NCBI GenBank assembly: GCA_018381425.1
Contig: JAGZRY010000038.1
Coordinates: 1 to 10,779, forward strand
Direction: 5' to 3'
Length of the DNA stretch: 10,779 nt
Source of the DNA: Haemophilus parainfluenzae
GTDB taxonomy: Bacteria > Pseudomonadota > Gammaproteobacteria > Enterobacterales > Pasteurellaceae
Shown here: piece after piece, positions 1 to 7,954 of the stretch
Layout: every line of letters begins with the position of its first letter
How positions within the stretch are numbered: position 1 is the first letter of the stretch
Position numbers and translations under genes: made by a program
Notes under the pieces: generated by a model
Told to the model about the DNA's origin: nothing
The model's database searches: none
The model's input: the letters and a program-made list of their open reading frames with translations, nothing else

Positions 1-34
1 ACACGAAAAAAAGTTTGTTTGAATTAACTCTCTA
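1..34. other. Upstream flank of xerC, no recognisable signal
   Basis: This short AT-rich stretch precedes xerC. I see no Shine-Dalgarno sequence, convincing promoter or hairpin. Any promoter for xerC must lie left of the window. Confidence 0.5.
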
Positions 35-922
35 ATGCATACGCTCCTCAATCAATATTGGGATTACTTGCGAATTGAACGCCAAGTAAGCCCACATACT
101 CTCACTAATTATCAACATCAACTGGATGCGATTTTAACGATTTTGGCTGAAAAAGGTATTCAACACTGGCAGCAAGTGAATCCTAGTGTGGTTCGTCTTA
201 TTTTGGCGGAAAGCCGTAAGCAAGGTTTAAAAGAAAAGAGCTTAGCATTACGTTTGTCTGCTCTTCGTCAGTTCTTCAGCTATCTTGTGCAGCAAGGTCA
301 ACTGAAAGTGAATCCGGCAACGGGTATTTCAGCGCCGAAACAAGGCAAACATTTACCAAAAAATATTGATGCTGAACAAGTCCAAAAATTGCTTTCAAAT
401 GACAGCAAAGATCCTATTGATTTGCGTGATCTTGCGATGATGGAATTGATGTATAGCTCAGGGCTTCGCCTATCTGAATTGCAAGGCTTAAACCTCAATA
501 GTATTAACACACGTGTACGTGAAGTCAGAGTGATTGGTAAAGGAAACAAAGAACGTATTGTACCTTTTGGACGTTATGCTTCTCACGCAATTCAACAATG
601 GTTGAAAGTACGCCCTTTATTTAATCCTAAAGATGAAGCCCTTTTTGTGAGCCAACAGGGAAATCGCCTCACGCACCGTTCAATTCAAAAACGAATGGAA
701 ACCTGGGGTATTCGCCAAGGATTAAATAGTCATCTCAACCCACATAAACTACGTCACTCTTTTGCAACGCATATGCTGGAAGCAAGTTCGGATCTGCGGG
801 CTGTTCAAGAGCTTTTAGGGCACAGTAATTTGTCCACCACACAAATTTATACGCATTTAAATTTCCAACATCTTGCAGAAGTGTATGACCAAGCTCACCC
901 ACGTGCAAAACGAAAAAAATAA
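35..922 (+). CDS. xerC: Tyrosine recombinase XerC
   Basis: Site-specific recombinase of the XerCD pair, which resolves chromosome dimers at dif near the terminus during cell division; cytoplasmic. The 295 residues hold an N-terminal SAM-like DNA-binding domain (about 1-90) and a C-terminal catalytic domain (about 105-290). All expected catalytic residues are visible: R145 in [10 protein letters not shown]169 in [10 protein letters not shown]237 and R240 in [10 protein letters not shown]263 in LLGHSNL and the nucleophile Y272 in IYTHL. Length equals that of the H. influenzae protein as I remember it. The ATG at 35 is preceded by an in-frame TGA at 20-22, so the start cannot lie far upstream. 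No clear Shine-Dalgarno sequence is seen, so translation may be weak or coupled to a gene outside the window. The stop overlaps the first arm of an uptake-signal hairpin. Convergent with lptD. Confidence 0.97.
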   Translation: MHTLLNQYWDYLRIERQVSPHTLTNYQHQLDAILTILAEKGIQHWQQVNPSVVRLILAESRKQGLKEKSLALRLSALRQFFSYLVQQGQLKVNPATGISAPKQGKHLPKNIDAEQVQKLLSNDSKDPIDLRDLAMMELMYSSGLRLSELQGLNLNSINTRVREVRVIGKGNKERIVPFGRYASHAIQQWLKVRPLFNPKDEALFVSQQGNRLTHRSIQKRMETWGIRQGLNSHLNPHKLRHSFATHMLEASSDLRAVQELLGHSNLSTTQIYTHLNFQHLAEVYDQAHPRAKRKK

Positions 923-961
923 AGTGCGGTCAAAAAATCATTATGTTTTTTAACCGCACTT
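922..961. terminator. Hairpin made of two inverted uptake signal sequences
   Basis: AAGTGCGGT at 922-930 and its reverse complement ACCGCACTT at 953-961 form a nine-pair stem. The stem continues past one C-A mismatch into AAAAAA/TTTTTT, around a loop of about eight bases. Paired uptake signals behind genes are a known terminator arrangement in Haemophilus. The first A of the core is the last base of the xerC stop codon. It would stop xerC transcripts and, being symmetrical, could also act on leftward readthrough from lptD. There is no long T run directly after the stem, so its strength is uncertain. Confidence 0.75.
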
Positions 962-969
962 CTAAACAA

Positions 970-993
970 AAAGGCTACCTTTCGGTAGCCTTT
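970..993. terminator. Bidirectional intrinsic terminator between xerC and lptD
   Basis: GGCTACC (973-979), a four-base loop TTTC and GGTAGCC (984-990) form a perfect GC-rich stem, flanked by A residues on the left and TTTATT on the right. Read on the minus strand, the stem is followed by TTTTTG, which fits a classical terminator about ten bases after the lptD stop. Read on the plus strand it backs up the uptake-signal hairpin behind xerC. Confidence 0.85.
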
Positions 994-1003
994 ATTCATT
1001 GTA

Positions 1004-3346
1004 CTATAAGCTAAACGCTTGAATATAAGGAAGTTTACCTTTCTTCAGCATGTCTTCAATACCGCTTTGATGGTCATTTTCACCTAAGCCACGTAATTCA
1101 AAGCTAACACCAATGCTGTTGTCATAAACCACTTGATCATCACGTTGATTTTGTCGACTCGTGACATAACGTCTCGCCCCTACGCCAACAGACCAACAGC
1201 ATGAGTTATATTGCACACCCACATATTGCTCAACCGGTTTTTTCAATGCAATATCTTGATAGTACTTCCCAACAACTGCCCAATTATCTGAGACTTCCCA
1301 TGCTGCTACGACACCAACCTGTTTAATATCTTGTTGGTAACGGTTAGCAGACGCACCTAAATTTTGGTTGATATACTCTTTACTTGCGTAACGATAATTT
1401 AATTGAATCAGATTGTTCTTCATCGGATTAAATTCTAAACTGCTATTCGCTAATGAGGCTTTATTGAGCAAGGTATCGTATTGGTAGCTACCGCGCCAAT
1501 TCCATTTATCGCTAATTTTCCAGTTAGATTCCAACGCCCAAGAAGAAGAGGATTTTTGTGTGCGATTATTTGGATTATCATCAATTTTTGATGCCGTTAA
1601 ATAATAAATTTGTCCTGCTGAGAAATTAAAACGTTCATCAGCATTCTTATCATAAAAACGAGTTGTACCACCAAGCGTTATTTGATTGGCGGATGAAATA
1701 CGATCTAAACCACTATAACGACGATCACGAAATAATGAATAATAATCTTGTTGGACTAACGCTGAATCATAACCAAAGCCAAGATAATCATTCACTTGTT
1801 TTGAACCAATATTACTTTGATCTTTATATGATCGATACAAGTATTGAACATGAGGTTCAAGCGTTTGTGTATAACCATCAAATAAGGTTTTATTGCTTGC
1901 TAAAACCGTTTGTAAATCTACTTTTAATTGTGGCAATACACGATTTACTGATTTTTGTACCTCTTCTGCAGAAGAAGATGAACCTTTTTTCTGGTTATAA
2001 TGGGTCGCGTAAAGTTTAGTCTCAATATTCAAGCTACCATATTTATTTGACATCGCGGTTGCCAAACTTGGTTCAATATGAAAACGCCATGCTGTCGGCA
2101 TCAAGGTACTATCATTATCAAAACGTACTGCTTGTGAAAATAACTTGAAATCTACCCAACCGTTCGCCAAATCATTTTTGTAATAATTGAAGTCGATTTG
2201 TGGCATGGCGCGGTAAGGCCCGATATCGACCTCATCAAAAATCTGGAACTGACGTGCTGAAATTGCGAAGTTGTAATTTGGTTTATAGTACGCAATACGT
2301 GCATATTGATTTGCATAACCATCAGTACTGCTACCATAATCTGAATCAAAATCAGTGAAATAACGTTTATCACTTACCTTAGTGTAATCAACATTTAAAC
2401 GCCAATTTTCAAGAAAAGAGGAATTATGGTTCCAATAGAATAAATGACGCTTACGGTTATCACTGATGTACTCATCGTAACGATCACGTCCTAAATATTC
2501 ACCCGCCAGTTTACCTTCACCAACCGGTGTTAAATAACGAAACTCACCATTTAATTGCCAGCCACGACGAGACATATATTTGGGTGCAATTGTGGCATCA
2601 TAATTTGGTGCAATATTCCAATAAATTGGTTGTTTATACCAATAACCATCACGGCTAGAATGGCCGACTGTTGGCATTAATAAACCTGAACGGCGGCGAT
2701 CACCAATCGGTAATTGCAGATAAGGAGTATAAAATATCGGCACACCTAATACTTTAAAACGTGCATGCCAAAATTCGGCATATTCTTCTTTGATGTGCTG
2801 ACGAATCTCAGAGGCATCTACCGCCCAAGCATTATCATCTGGTAAACAAGAGGTAAATGTCGCATTTTTCATTAAACGGTAATTATCACCTAACTCAATT
2901 TCCTGAGCTTTACCACGACCTTGACGTCCTACAAGTTGGTAGTCTGCATCGGTTACGTTACCGTTTTTACTATCTAAATTAAAACTCGCATCATTCCCTA
3001 ATAGGTTAATTTGATTATCTTTGTAATCAAATCCTCCTCGCAAATAAGCCCAACGCTGAGCTTGATTGCCCTCACCTGTTTGTTTGACTTCAACTGAATT
3101 TCCGAGCAGATGACGGTTTCCTTGTTTCAAATCCACATTACCTTGATAAATCGCCTGAGTTGGTTGATTAATCTCTGCTTTATCTGCTTCAATATAAACC
3201 GGCAAATTATTAACATCACCTTTCACAACCTCACCAGTAAAATGAGGCACGCCAAGTAAACACTGAGAATGCAGATCTGCCAAACTTTGTTGACTATAAA
3301 GTGCGGTCAGAATTGAGATTGAAATTAAGGTATATTTTTTATTCAT
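1004..3346 (-). CDS. lptD: LPS-assembly protein LptD
   Basis: Outer-membrane beta-barrel that, plugged by lipoprotein LptE, places lipopolysaccharide/lipooligosaccharide in the outer leaflet as the last step of the Lpt bridge. The 780 residues begin with a signal peptide, cleaved near A23-D24. An OstA/LptA-like jellyroll follows (about 45-180), then a large C-terminal barrel (about 200-775). The four family cysteines are present as C29, C167 and the adjacent pair C716-C717. They match the E. coli pattern, in which two non-consecutive disulfides are needed for function. Length is close to that remembered for the H. influenzae protein (about 782). It lies 46 bases behind tag on the same strand, so it may be read from the upstream cluster, but a TATAAT in the gap suggests its own promoter. 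An uptake signal is written into codons 14-16 of the signal peptide. The Shine-Dalgarno sequence is weak. A terminator follows directly. Confidence 0.97.
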   Translation of the reverse strand: MNKKYTLISISILTALYSQQSLADLHSQCLLGVPHFTGEVVKGDVNNLPVYIEADKAEINQPTQAIYQGNVDLKQGNRHLLGNSVEVKQTGEGNQAQRWAYLRGGFDYKDNQINLLGNDASFNLDSKNGNVTDADYQLVGRQGRGKAQEIELGDNYRLMKNATFTSCLPDDNAWAVDASEIRQHIKEEYAEFWHARFKVLGVPIFYTPYLQLPIGDRRRSGLLMPTVGHSSRDGYWYKQPIYWNIAPNYDATIAPKYMSRRGWQLNGEFRYLTPVGEGKLAGEYLGRDRYDEYISDNRKRHLFYWNHNSSFLENWRLNVDYTKVSDKRYFTDFDSDYGSSTDGYANQYARIAYYKPNYNFAISARQFQIFDEVDIGPYRAMPQIDFNYYKNDLANGWVDFKLFSQAVRFDNDSTLMPTAWRFHIEPSLATAMSNKYGSLNIETKLYATHYNQKKGSSSSAEEVQKSVNRVLPQLKVDLQTVLASNKTLFDGYTQTLEPHVQYLYRSYKDQSNIGSKQVNDYLGFGYDSALVQQDYYSLFRDRRYSGLDRISSANQITLGGTTRFYDKNADERFNFSAGQIYYLTASKIDDNPNNRTQKSSSSWALESNWKISDKWNWRGSYQYDTLLNKASLANSSLEFNPMKNNLIQLNYRYASKEYINQNLGASANRYQQDIKQVGVVAAWEVSDNWAVVGKYYQDIALKKPVEQYVGVQYNSCCWSVGVGARRYVTSRQNQRDDQVVYDNSIGVSFELRGLGENDHQSGIEDMLKKGKLPYIQAFSL
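3299..3307 (+). repeat. DNA uptake signal in the lptD signal-peptide region
   Basis: Exact AAGTGCGGTCA, followed by AT-rich DNA as in the extended signal. In lptD it falls exactly on codons T14-A15-L16, within the hydrophobic core of the signal peptide. Confidence 0.9.
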
Positions 3347-3378
3347 AATTCAGTTCTTATTCAGATGAAATTAGGGGG

Positions 3379-3392
3379 ATTATACTGGAACA

Positions 3393-3405
<13 letters not shown>
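3379..3405 (-). promoter_or_regulatory. Candidate promoter for lptD
   Basis: On the minus strand a perfect TATAAT lies at 3384-3379, 32 bases before the lptD start. The best -35 match is TTGTTA at 3405-3400, with a short 15-base spacer inside the end of tag. The -10 is strong, but the -35 and spacing are poor, so this could also be chance in AT-rich DNA. Confidence 0.35.
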
Positions 3406-4762
<1,357 letters not shown>

Positions 4763-5314
4763 TTATCCTTGTCTGAATAGTTGGTTTGTGAGCAAATCGC
4801 GGATTTCCGATGGATTTTGTGCTTGGCCGACTGCATCATCAAGCACAGGAAAATCTTTCCCAAATTGAGAACGCACGGCATCTGCGCTGCGGCAAGGTGA
4901 TTGACCGGTTAAGTTGGCGCTGGTTGAGGTCAGAGCAAAGCCTGTTTCTTCGCATAAGGCTTTGACGGCAGGATGAGTACATAAACGCACCGCAATGCTA
5001 TTAAATTGCCCCGTCAGAAAATGTGGAACCTCTGTCTTAGCCGGCACCACCCAGGTGATTGGATGTTCATATTGTGCCTGTAAGCGTACAAGCTGTTCGT
5101 CCGACAAGTGGGAAAAATCAACAAAGGGCTGTAAAAAATACAAGCTCGGTGCAACTAAAATGAGACCTTTTTCAATCGGACGTTGTTTTAAATTAAGTAA
5201 TTTTCTGACCGCACTTTCACTTAGCGGATTACAGCCCAAACCGAATACCGCCTCAGTAGGATAGGCAACCACTTCATCTTGCATTAAACGGGTGGAAATT
5301 TGTTGTACATTCAT
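4763..5314 (-). CDS. tsaC: Threonylcarbamoyl-AMP synthase TsaC
   Basis: Makes threonylcarbamoyl-adenylate from threonine, bicarbonate and ATP for the t6A37 modification of ANN-decoding tRNAs; cytoplasmic. The 183 residues are one YrdC/Sua5 domain, slightly shorter than E. coli TsaC (190). Visible signatures are [12 protein letters not shown] (17-28), KQRP with K49 (43-49), the TSTSAN block (129-134) and the family C-terminus NPSEIRDLL...LFRQG. The start ATG overlaps the stop of the upstream zinc-ribbon gene as ATGA, with no strong ribosome site of its own, which suggests translational coupling. The upstream neighbour is the YrdD-type gene and the downstream one is aroE, the same order as in E. 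coli. An uptake signal lies in the S34-A35-V36 codons. Confidence 0.96.
   Translation of the reverse strand: MNVQQISTRLMQDEVVAYPTEAVFGLGCNPLSESAVRKLLNLKQRPIEKGLILVAPSLYFLQPFVDFSHLSDEQLVRLQAQYEHPITWVVPAKTEVPHFLTGQFNSIAVRLCTHPAVKALCEETGFALTSTSANLTGQSPCRSADAVRSQFGKDFPVLDDAVGQAQNPSEIRDLLTNQLFRQG
5208..5216 (-). repeat. DNA uptake signal in tsaC
   Basis: Exact AAGTGCGGTCA on the coding strand. It encodes the S34-A35-V36 stretch of TsaC, in the frame AGT GCG GTC. Confidence 0.9.
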
Positions 5315-5853
5315 TTTTCATTCTCAAAAATATGTCGACAGCCTTTATTCGCGCATTGCCACACTTGCTGTTCTGCATTTTCACTTTTTAATAGCGCTAG
5401 TGGAAAATGGCATTGTGGACAAGGCATGACATAGGGTTTTGCGGGCAAGGAAAATTTGCAATGGGGAAAGTTATCGCAGCCATAAAAGATTTTCCCCTGT
5501 CGTCCGCGACGAGCAACTAAATGCCCTTTATGGCACTCTGGGCAGTCAATGGATTGTTCTTCATCCTGTTGCTCATGCACCACAAAATCACAATCGGGAT
5601 AATGGCTGCAGCCAATAAACATGCCAAAGGCACCTTGTTTGAGTTGGAGTGGGTTGCCACATTGCGGACAGGTTTCATCAAGCTCTTTCAACACCTTGTA
5701 TTCCACCTTATTCAAAGGACGCAAATAATCACATTCAGGATAAGCAGAGCAACCTAAAAACAGCCCTTTTTTGCCTTGTTTAATTTGCAAAGGCGCTCCA
5801 CATTGAGGGCAATATTCCTGTTGTTTGCTATGATGAAAAAGGCTTTGATTCAT
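5311..5853 (-). CDS. yrdD: Topoisomerase-type zinc-ribbon protein (YrdD-like)
   Basis: Consists almost wholly of four C4 zinc ribbons of the kind found at the C-terminus of DNA topoisomerase I. Their cysteines are C15/C18/C35/C41, C62/C65/C82/C88, C104/C107/C126/C132 and C145/C148/C167/C172. The first two ribbons show the typical [13 protein letters not shown] and [13 protein letters not shown] pattern. The fourth is divergent, ending in CANKGC. There is no toprim or strand-passage domain, so this is not a topoisomerase; nucleic-acid binding is the likely activity but the role is not known. The 180 residues match the YrdD type that precedes tsaC in E. coli. Nine bases separate it from the ABC-F stop, with AAGGAT inside that gap region as ribosome site. 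The stop overlaps the tsaC start. Confidence 0.9.
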   Translation of the reverse strand: MNQSLFHHSKQQEYCPQCGAPLQIKQGKKGLFLGCSAYPECDYLRPLNKVEYKVLKELDETCPQCGNPLQLKQGAFGMFIGCSHYPDCDFVVHEQQDEEQSIDCPECHKGHLVARRGRQGKIFYGCDNFPHCKFSLPAKPYVMPCPQCHFPLALLKSENAEQQVWQCANKGCRHIFENEK

Positions 5854-5862
5854 AATCTATCC

Positions 5863-7779
5863 TTATGCTTGTAGCATTTCTTCCAATTCTTCCTGTGCGG
5901 TCATCCATTCCGTTTCGACATCATCTAATGCTTTCTTCACATCCACTTGTTGAGCCAAAAGTGCGGTCAATTTTTCTTTATTTTCGGCATTATATAATTT
6001 GGTATCGGCCAGTTGATTTTCTATGTTCGCAAGCTCAGAAGAAAATTTATTCATTTTTTCTTCTAATTGCGTGATTTTTTTACGTAATGGCGCAGTTTGT
6101 TGGCGTAACTCTGCTTCACGGCGTTTTTGTTCCTTACGATTTTGAACCGAATTTTCATTATCGCCCACTTTTTCCGAAACTTTATTTTCAGGCGTGCTGT
6201 TTTGTTCACTCAGCCATTTTTGATAGTCTTCTAAATCGCCTTTAAATTCTTCCACTTTTTTATCGTGAACTAAATAAAATTCTTCCACGGTATTGCGTAA
6301 TAAATGACGATCGTGAGACACCACCACCAAAGAACCTTCGTAATCTACCAACGCTTCCGTTAATGCCTGACGCATATCCAAATCCAAATGGTTGGTTGGT
6401 TCATCAAGTAATAACAAATTCGGGCGTTGCCAAACAATCAAAGCCAACACCAAACGAGCTTTTTCTCCTCCAGAAAAAGATTTCACCGCTTGATTTACTT
6501 TATCGCCGTGGAACGCAAAACTGCCTAAATAATCTCGAACCTGTTGCTCCGTTTGCTCGGGAGCGAGTTTTTGAATATGCCACAGGGCAGATTCGTCTGC
6601 CCGCAAAGTATCTAATTGATGCTGGGCAAAATAGCCAAGCTGCACGCCTTTTGCTAACTGCACGGTGCCTGAAAGTGCGGTCAGTTCTCCCGCTAAAAGT
6701 TTAATCAAGGTTGATTTTCCCGCACCATTTTTCCCGAGTAAACCAATGCGCGAACCCGGCACCAAATTCAACTTAATTTTACCTAAAATTTCTACCGCAC
6801 TTTCACCGCTGCCATAACCTGCGCTCGCCTGCTCAATCATCACCAACGGATTCGGCAAGGATTGCGGTGGACGGAATTCAAAGGTAAAAGGATTATCCAC
6901 ATAAGCAGGCGCAATCAGCTCCATTCTTTCTAGTGCTTTCATACGGCTTTGCGCTTGTTTGGCTTTGGTCGCTTTGGCTTTAAAGCGATCAATATATTTT
7001 TGTAAATGGGAAATCTTTTGTTGTTGCTGACGATACATCGCTGTTTGTTGAGCCAATTTAGTTGCTCGTTGCACTTCAAAGGAAGAATAATCGCCCGTGT
7101 ATTCGTTCAGCTTCTGATTTTCGATATGGAGAATTTTTGTCACAATTGGATCGAGAAAATCACGATCGTGAGAAATTAATACCAAGGTACCTTGATATTG
7201 CACTAACCATCGTTCTAACCAAATAACCGCATCCAAATCTAAATGGTTCGTCGGTTCATCCAGTAACAATAAATCTGACGGACAAAGCAATGCTTGCGCC
7301 AAATTCAAACGCATCCGCCAACCGCCGGAAAAGGCTTTTACTGGCTGTGTTGTTTCTTCTTGGCTAAAGCCCAAACCATGTAATAAGGAAGCCGCGCGAG
7401 ATTGAATTGTCCAAGCATCTAAGGTTTCTAATTGTCCGTGAATACGTGCAATGGCGTTACCGTCATTACGTTCATTTGCCAGATTAAGCTCTTGTTGTAA
7501 GCGACAATATTCACGCTCCCCTTGAATTACATAATCAATCGCAGAAATATCCAATGCAGGCGTTTCTTGATTCACCCAAGATACTCGCCAATTTGATGGG
7601 TAATTTACCTCGCCGCCCTCTGGCGTTAATTCTTTTTTTAATAAAGCAAAAAGAGACGATTTACCGCAACCATTCTTCCCCACCAAGCCGACTTTTTGTT
7701 TGGGATTAATCGTAGCAGAAGCATTTTCGAGCAGTTCCGTTTGCCCTCGTTTTAGGGATAAGTTACTAAATACAATCAT
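5863..7779 (-). CDS. yheS: ABC-F family ATPase, YheS type
   Basis: Soluble twin ABC ATPase without membrane segments; ABC-F proteins bind the ribosomal E site and modulate translation. The 638 residues match E. coli YheS closely in length and sequence as remembered. Domain 1 has Walker A at 34-42 (GKNGCGKSS), signature FSGGW (150-154), Walker B LLLLDE ending at E175 and switch H204. A lysine- and glutamine-rich linker (about 231-310, the P-site tRNA interaction motif) follows. Domain 2 has Walker A 349-357 (GKNGAGKST), signature FSGGE (435-439), Walker B ending at E460 and H489. A charged coiled coil (about 560-638) ends the protein. It is first in the minus-strand cluster and divergent from the adhesin. 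Three exact matches or near matches to uptake signals lie in the gene, two of them in variable surface regions. Products of this family are often loosely called ABC transporter ATP-binding proteins. Confidence 0.95.
   Translation of the reverse strand: MIVFSNLSLKRGQTELLENASATINPKQKVGLVGKNGCGKSSLFALLKKELTPEGGEVNYPSNWRVSWVNQETPALDISAIDYVIQGEREYCRLQQELNLANERNDGNAIARIHGQLETLDAWTIQSRAASLLHGLGFSQEETTQPVKAFSGGWRMRLNLAQALLCPSDLLLLDEPTNHLDLDAVIWLERWLVQYQGTLVLISHDRDFLDPIVTKILHIENQKLNEYTGDYSSFEVQRATKLAQQTAMYRQQQQKISHLQKYIDRFKAKATKAKQAQSRMKALERMELIAPAYVDNPFTFEFRPPQSLPNPLVMIEQASAGYGSGESAVEILGKIKLNLVPGSRIGLLGKNGAGKSTLIKLLAGELTALSGTVQLAKGVQLGYFAQHQLDTLRADESALWHIQKLAPEQTEQQVRDYLGSFAFHGDKVNQAVKSFSGGEKARLVLALIVWQRPNLLLLDEPTNHLDLDMRQALTEALVDYEGSLVVVSHDRHLLRNTVEEFYLVHDKKVEEFKGDLEDYQKWLSEQNSTPENKVSEKVGDNENSVQNRKEQKRREAELRQQTAPLRKKITQLEEKMNKFSSELANIENQLADTKLYNAENKEKLTALLAQQVDVKKALDDVETEWMTAQEELEEMLQA
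5959..5967 (+). repeat. DNA uptake signal in the ABC-F coiled-coil region
   Basis: Exact AAGTGCGGTCAATTTTT, a good extended match. The coding strand gives T605-A606-L607 in the C-terminal coiled coil. Confidence 0.9.
6673..6681 (+). repeat. DNA uptake signal in the second ABC domain
   Basis: Exact AAGTGCGGTCA. The coding strand gives T367-A368-L369, shortly after the second Walker A motif. Confidence 0.9.
6794..6802 (-). repeat. DNA uptake signal in an ABC-F loop
   Basis: Exact AAGTGCGGT on the coding strand, read as E326-S-A-V-E330. The loop between GYG (321-323) and IKLNL (335-339) is about four residues longer here than in E. coli YheS as I recall it. Confidence 0.9.
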
Positions 7780-7816
7780 TGTTTAAATATATCTTTATTT
7801 ACATCTATTTGGTTAC

Positions 7817-7846
7817 ATTCTACTCAAAATATAAAAAAAAACACAA
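7817..7846 (-). promoter_or_regulatory. Weak candidate promoter for the ABC-F cluster
   Basis: On the minus strand TAGAAT (7822-7817) could be a -10, with TTGTGT (7846-7841) as a poor -35 at 18 bases. The start codon is 38 bases further on. The spacer contains most of the nine-base A/T run. Other AT-rich hexamers nearby fit almost as well. Confidence 0.3.
7833..7841 (+). repeat. Run of nine A residues in the divergent control region
   Basis: An uninterrupted A9 tract lies between the ABC-F and adhesin promoter candidates. It would sit in the spacer of the candidate ABC-F promoter and upstream of the adhesin -35. Homopolymer runs of this length can slip, and they also bend DNA. Confidence 0.6.
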
Positions 7847-7851
7847 GGGAG

Positions 7852-7892
7852 ATCACAAAACAGATAATTTTGTCGATATTTTAATCACAAAA
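7852..7892. promoter_or_regulatory. Nested direct and inverted repeats, possible operator
   Basis: ATCACAAAA occurs exactly at 7852-7860 and 7884-7892, start to start 32 bases or about three helical turns. Between them TTTTGTCGAT (7868-7877) is the reverse complement of either copy apart from one extra C. The middle element overlaps the adhesin -35 candidate, and the right copy lies in the -35/-10 spacer. This looks like a protein-binding array at the adhesin promoter. The binding protein cannot be named. Confidence 0.4.
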
Positions 7893-7902
7893 AATATATA
7901 AT
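7873..7902 (+). promoter_or_regulatory. Candidate promoter of the adhesin gene
   Basis: A perfect TATAAT at 7897-7902 lies 18 bases behind TCGATA (7873-7878), a four-of-six match to the -35 consensus. The predicted transcript would start near 7909, with a leader of about 43 bases. The -10 is good and the -35 weak, which is common where an activator or repressor acts. Confidence 0.5.
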
Positions 7903-7940
7903 CTTAAGTAGATCGTACATTTAACCGAACATCATCATTT

Positions 7941-7954
7941 GGGAGGATATTTTG
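7941..7954 (+). promoter_or_regulatory. Strong ribosome site with TTG start codon
   Basis: GGGAGG at 7941-7946 is followed by five bases and then TTG at 7952-7954. No in-frame ATG lies between this site and the KKRTALTTAK signal-peptide start, so TTG is the initiation codon. The strong Shine-Dalgarno sequence probably compensates for the weak start. Confidence 0.85.

Noticed and set aside
1663..2019. Plus-strand open frame of 118 codons opposite lptD
   Set aside because: It lies antisense within the conserved LptD barrel, has no ribosome site and gives no recognisable protein.
5883..5893. Another uptake signal near the end of the ABC-F gene (CTGTGCGGTCA)
   Set aside because: It departs from the AAGTGCGGT core at the first bases and was not counted.
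7871..7889. Possible CRP site ending in TCACA upstream of the adhesin
   Set aside because: The left half is TGTCGA and the spacing is too long for TGTGA-N6-TCACA. Kept only as part of an unnamed repeat array.
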